Source of the DNA: Montifringilla adamsi
Taxonomy: Eukaryota; Chordata; Aves; Passeriformes; Passeridae
Length of the DNA: 64,000 nt
Direction: 5' to 3'
Assembly: GCA_017590115.1 (NCBI GenBank)
Contig: JAGGNK010015447.1
Span: 496,001 to 560,000 of the forward strand
This document shows positions 61,799 to 64,000 of the stretch, piece after piece. Position numbers and translations under genes: made by a program. Under the pieces are notes generated by a model. The model did not search any database, was not told where the DNA came from, and saw only the letters and a program-made list of their open reading frames with translations. Numbering within the stretch: position 1 is the stretch's first letter; every line of letters begins with the position of its first letter.

Positions 61799-64000
61799 TA
61801 CTTGCTAGAACAGAGATGCATGTGGAGGTTTTACATGAAAAGACAGAAAGCCTCTAGAATCCAGCTGCCAGGAACAAAGGATTATTCATAACAGGTGGGT
61901 TTTTAAAGGCTGTCCTTCCAGTTGATGCATTTTGATCTGTAGGATAATGGAAAAAGGTTCAGAGAGAAAGCTAAACAGAAAAGATTCTTAGGTTGAGTAG
62001 CTGGAGCACTTGTATCTGGACAAAAGGAAGAGCAGTGACCCAGGCTCTTGTACCTTGCCTGTAATTTTCTTTCCTGCTTTTGGGACGGAACACTGAAGAT
62101 CCAGGCCTTTCTTCAGTCATATTCCTACAGTGTGTTCACATAAATAAACACCTTCTCACATTCACAGGCACAAGAAGGAAGCAGGGGATGAACAAAAGCA
62201 TCTCAATTTCTTGTTCTCCCAAAAAATTTTGGAACAGCCATGCTTCCTTGGCACACTCAGATATCCTGGATTCTACAAGAATTTCAGTTGTGTTTGGGGT
62301 TAATTGGTTTCTCAATCAGAGGAAAACAACAAAAAAAACAGGAAAAGTTAAAAAAAAAGGAAAAAACCCCACCCAAACCTTTAATTAAGAATAATTTAGT
62401 AAAGGTGAAAAACAACATAAGAGATAATAGCTTATGAAGGGGTGTATTTAAATGGATTTTATTAGCTCTTGGTATTCTTATCCAGCATATTTAAGTATAT
62501 TTTGAAGAAATTGATGGAAATTGATGCTGAATAGAAGGGCCACAACCATGACCTCACTAAATTCAATAGTTTTGCTGTTCGCTTCAATAGGGCCAGGATT
62601 TTACCCTAAGGGTTTAGCACCAAGGTCAAAGACAGAGAGTAATAAAATAACCACATGGATGGGTTTTTTTCAGTAAGTTCAGAAAAAACCAGAACTGAAT
62701 AAAAAGGGTCTTAAAAGAACTCTGGGTTAAGGCTTTCAAGCCCTGCAGCCTTTTAGGGTCAATTCCTGTGGCAACAGGAAAAGAATGATGGTATGTGACA
62801 CATCTGAGTGAACTTTGGCATATTTACATCTGTTAAACTTGTGAATTCCAGCCCCACAGAACACACATTTCAGTTCAAGAGGGCTTAGATTTCTATAATT
62901 CAAATCTTGTTGCGTTTACCTAGCTGGTTTGCTATAGCTGGATGCAGAAATTTAAAAAAGAAATCATGCAAGGTTTAGGAGATCAGCAATTACATCTATC
63001 ATAGCTGTGGCAGCAGTTTCTACAGAAACACTGAAGGAAAAGCAAGGATGTGTCCCCAAAAAATGCAGGGCTGCCATCTGAAGTTTCTCTCCTCACGCAG
63101 TACTGACCATGGATAAAGCAGAATGAAGACATGGAAAGATGCTTTCCAATTCTTTCCAGTTTGGGCTTCTAGGAACATAAAGGATGACTGTTGTTTGCAA
63201 ACTTACTCTATCATCTACTTAGCACTATTTTTTTTGAGGAGAAAGAGAAGAAAATGGGATTTGTGATTTCTACAAATCAACTAAAATGCCTTGGGTTTTC
63301 TGGTGAATGAAAATTAAAAGATTTCCTGAAAAAAAAAAAAAAAACCCAAGACCTTGAAATCCTAAGATTTCAGCAAGGAAGAAAATGTTTTTCATGAGTG
63401 CCATCAGATAACTCAGCAGAGAGGTGCTTCCATGTTACAGATGTACAGGGGACAGGACCAGATTCTGAGGACCAAATCACCACTTATGATATCCCCTTCT
63501 GTCTCTCCACATGGAAAGGTTGGTGGCAGCACCTGGACTCTGCCCACAGTGAAAATCCAGGGAGCCAATGGAAGAATCTGTGTTATTCACCCCGACTCTC
63601 AGTCCCTCCAAAGAGGCACAAGGCAAGGGAGAATGAAAAATGCAGCTGCTGGTACCTTTGAGGAACCAGCCCAAACCAGTACAGTGGTGCATTCAGGAAC
63701 AGGAGGCTAACTCTGATTTAATTAATTGCTCAGTGATTCTTCTGGTGCAAACAGGTCCAGGGAGAAGGGCCAAGTCCTACAGACACACACACGATTTTCT
63801 TGGGAATGCAGACAAGCAAAGAAAAGCAGATATGTTTATTCCAAGATGACAAGATAGCATTGTGACTGAAATGAGGTATTTATCTAGGAAGGGGAGGATG
63901 AAAGGATGATTGTTTTTAAACAGTTCTAAAAATTGAGGCCACCACAGTTTGTTAAATGAAGGATGGGGGAGCAGATATGAGGGAGAAAAATGAGATTAAA

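Larger units (their letters stand above)
57548..64000 (-). other. ANO2: ANO2 intron, partial, running off the right edge
   Basis: This lies upstream of the EYMEM exon in the sense of the gene. I looked for the preceding exon (TM6, ending near the QNNLFEIG-type motif of the family) and did not find it, so the intron probably extends past 64000. It contains CR1 at 57985-58160, a CR1 split by a solo LTR at 61031-61798, and a 14-bp tandem duplication at 60370-60397. A T17 run at 57582-57598 lies 35 bp from the splice acceptor. The rest, including 58161-60369 and 61800-64000, shows nothing I recognise. Confidence 0.7.

Noticed and set aside
57548..64000. Search for the preceding ANO2 exon (TM6)
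   Set aside because: No minus-strand match to the conserved TM6 end motif was found, so the exon is taken to lie beyond the window.
1..64000. tRNA, rRNA or microRNA genes
   Set aside because: No cloverleaf with A/B boxes, no rRNA core sequence and no known microRNA seed hairpin was recognised by eye. Small RNAs could still be missed.

Overview
This is vertebrate nuclear DNA, almost certainly from a bird and probably a passerine. It contains one split gene with consensus GT/AG introns, no compact ORFs, no operons and no CpG-island-like block. Many CR1 non-LTR retrotransposon fragments are present, ending in the avian-type 3' octamer (ATTCTATG-like), along with two solo LTRs of endogenous retroviruses. 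The bird call rests on CR1 and on the protein sequence. The passerine call rests on the look of the LTRs and is inference.

The right 24 kb (about 40.25-64.0 kb) holds the 3' part of ANO2 (anoctamin-2, TMEM16B, a calcium-activated chloride channel) on the minus strand. Six consecutive coding exons can be placed to the base: 57399-57547, 49532-49684, 49372-49424, 47227-47408, 41980-42085 and 40253-40534 (with stop). Their reading phases join without a break. They encode about 308 residues: the end of the TM6-TM7 linker, TM7 and TM8 with five of the family's calcium ligands, TM9, a glycosylation-rich extracellular loop, TM10 and a basic C-terminal tail ending in a PDZ-binding-type motif. Earlier exons lie beyond the right edge.

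The left 40 kb has no recognisable gene. It is the flank downstream of ANO2. In other amniotes the next gene on that side is NTF3, but its coding exon is not in this window. The stretch holds CR1 fragments, one intact ERVL-like solo LTR (31386-31975), several long homopolymer tracts and AT-rich tandem or palindromic segments.

The most informative non-genic structures are three. A CR1 copy at 32006-32331 has its 5' part inverted in front of its 3' end (a twin-priming signature). A 370-bp solo LTR with a 6-bp target duplication sits inside an older CR1 in an ANO2 intron (61338-61707). A 590-bp solo LTR with a perfect 5-bp duplication lies in the intergenic region. I found no evidence of a new multi-gene system.
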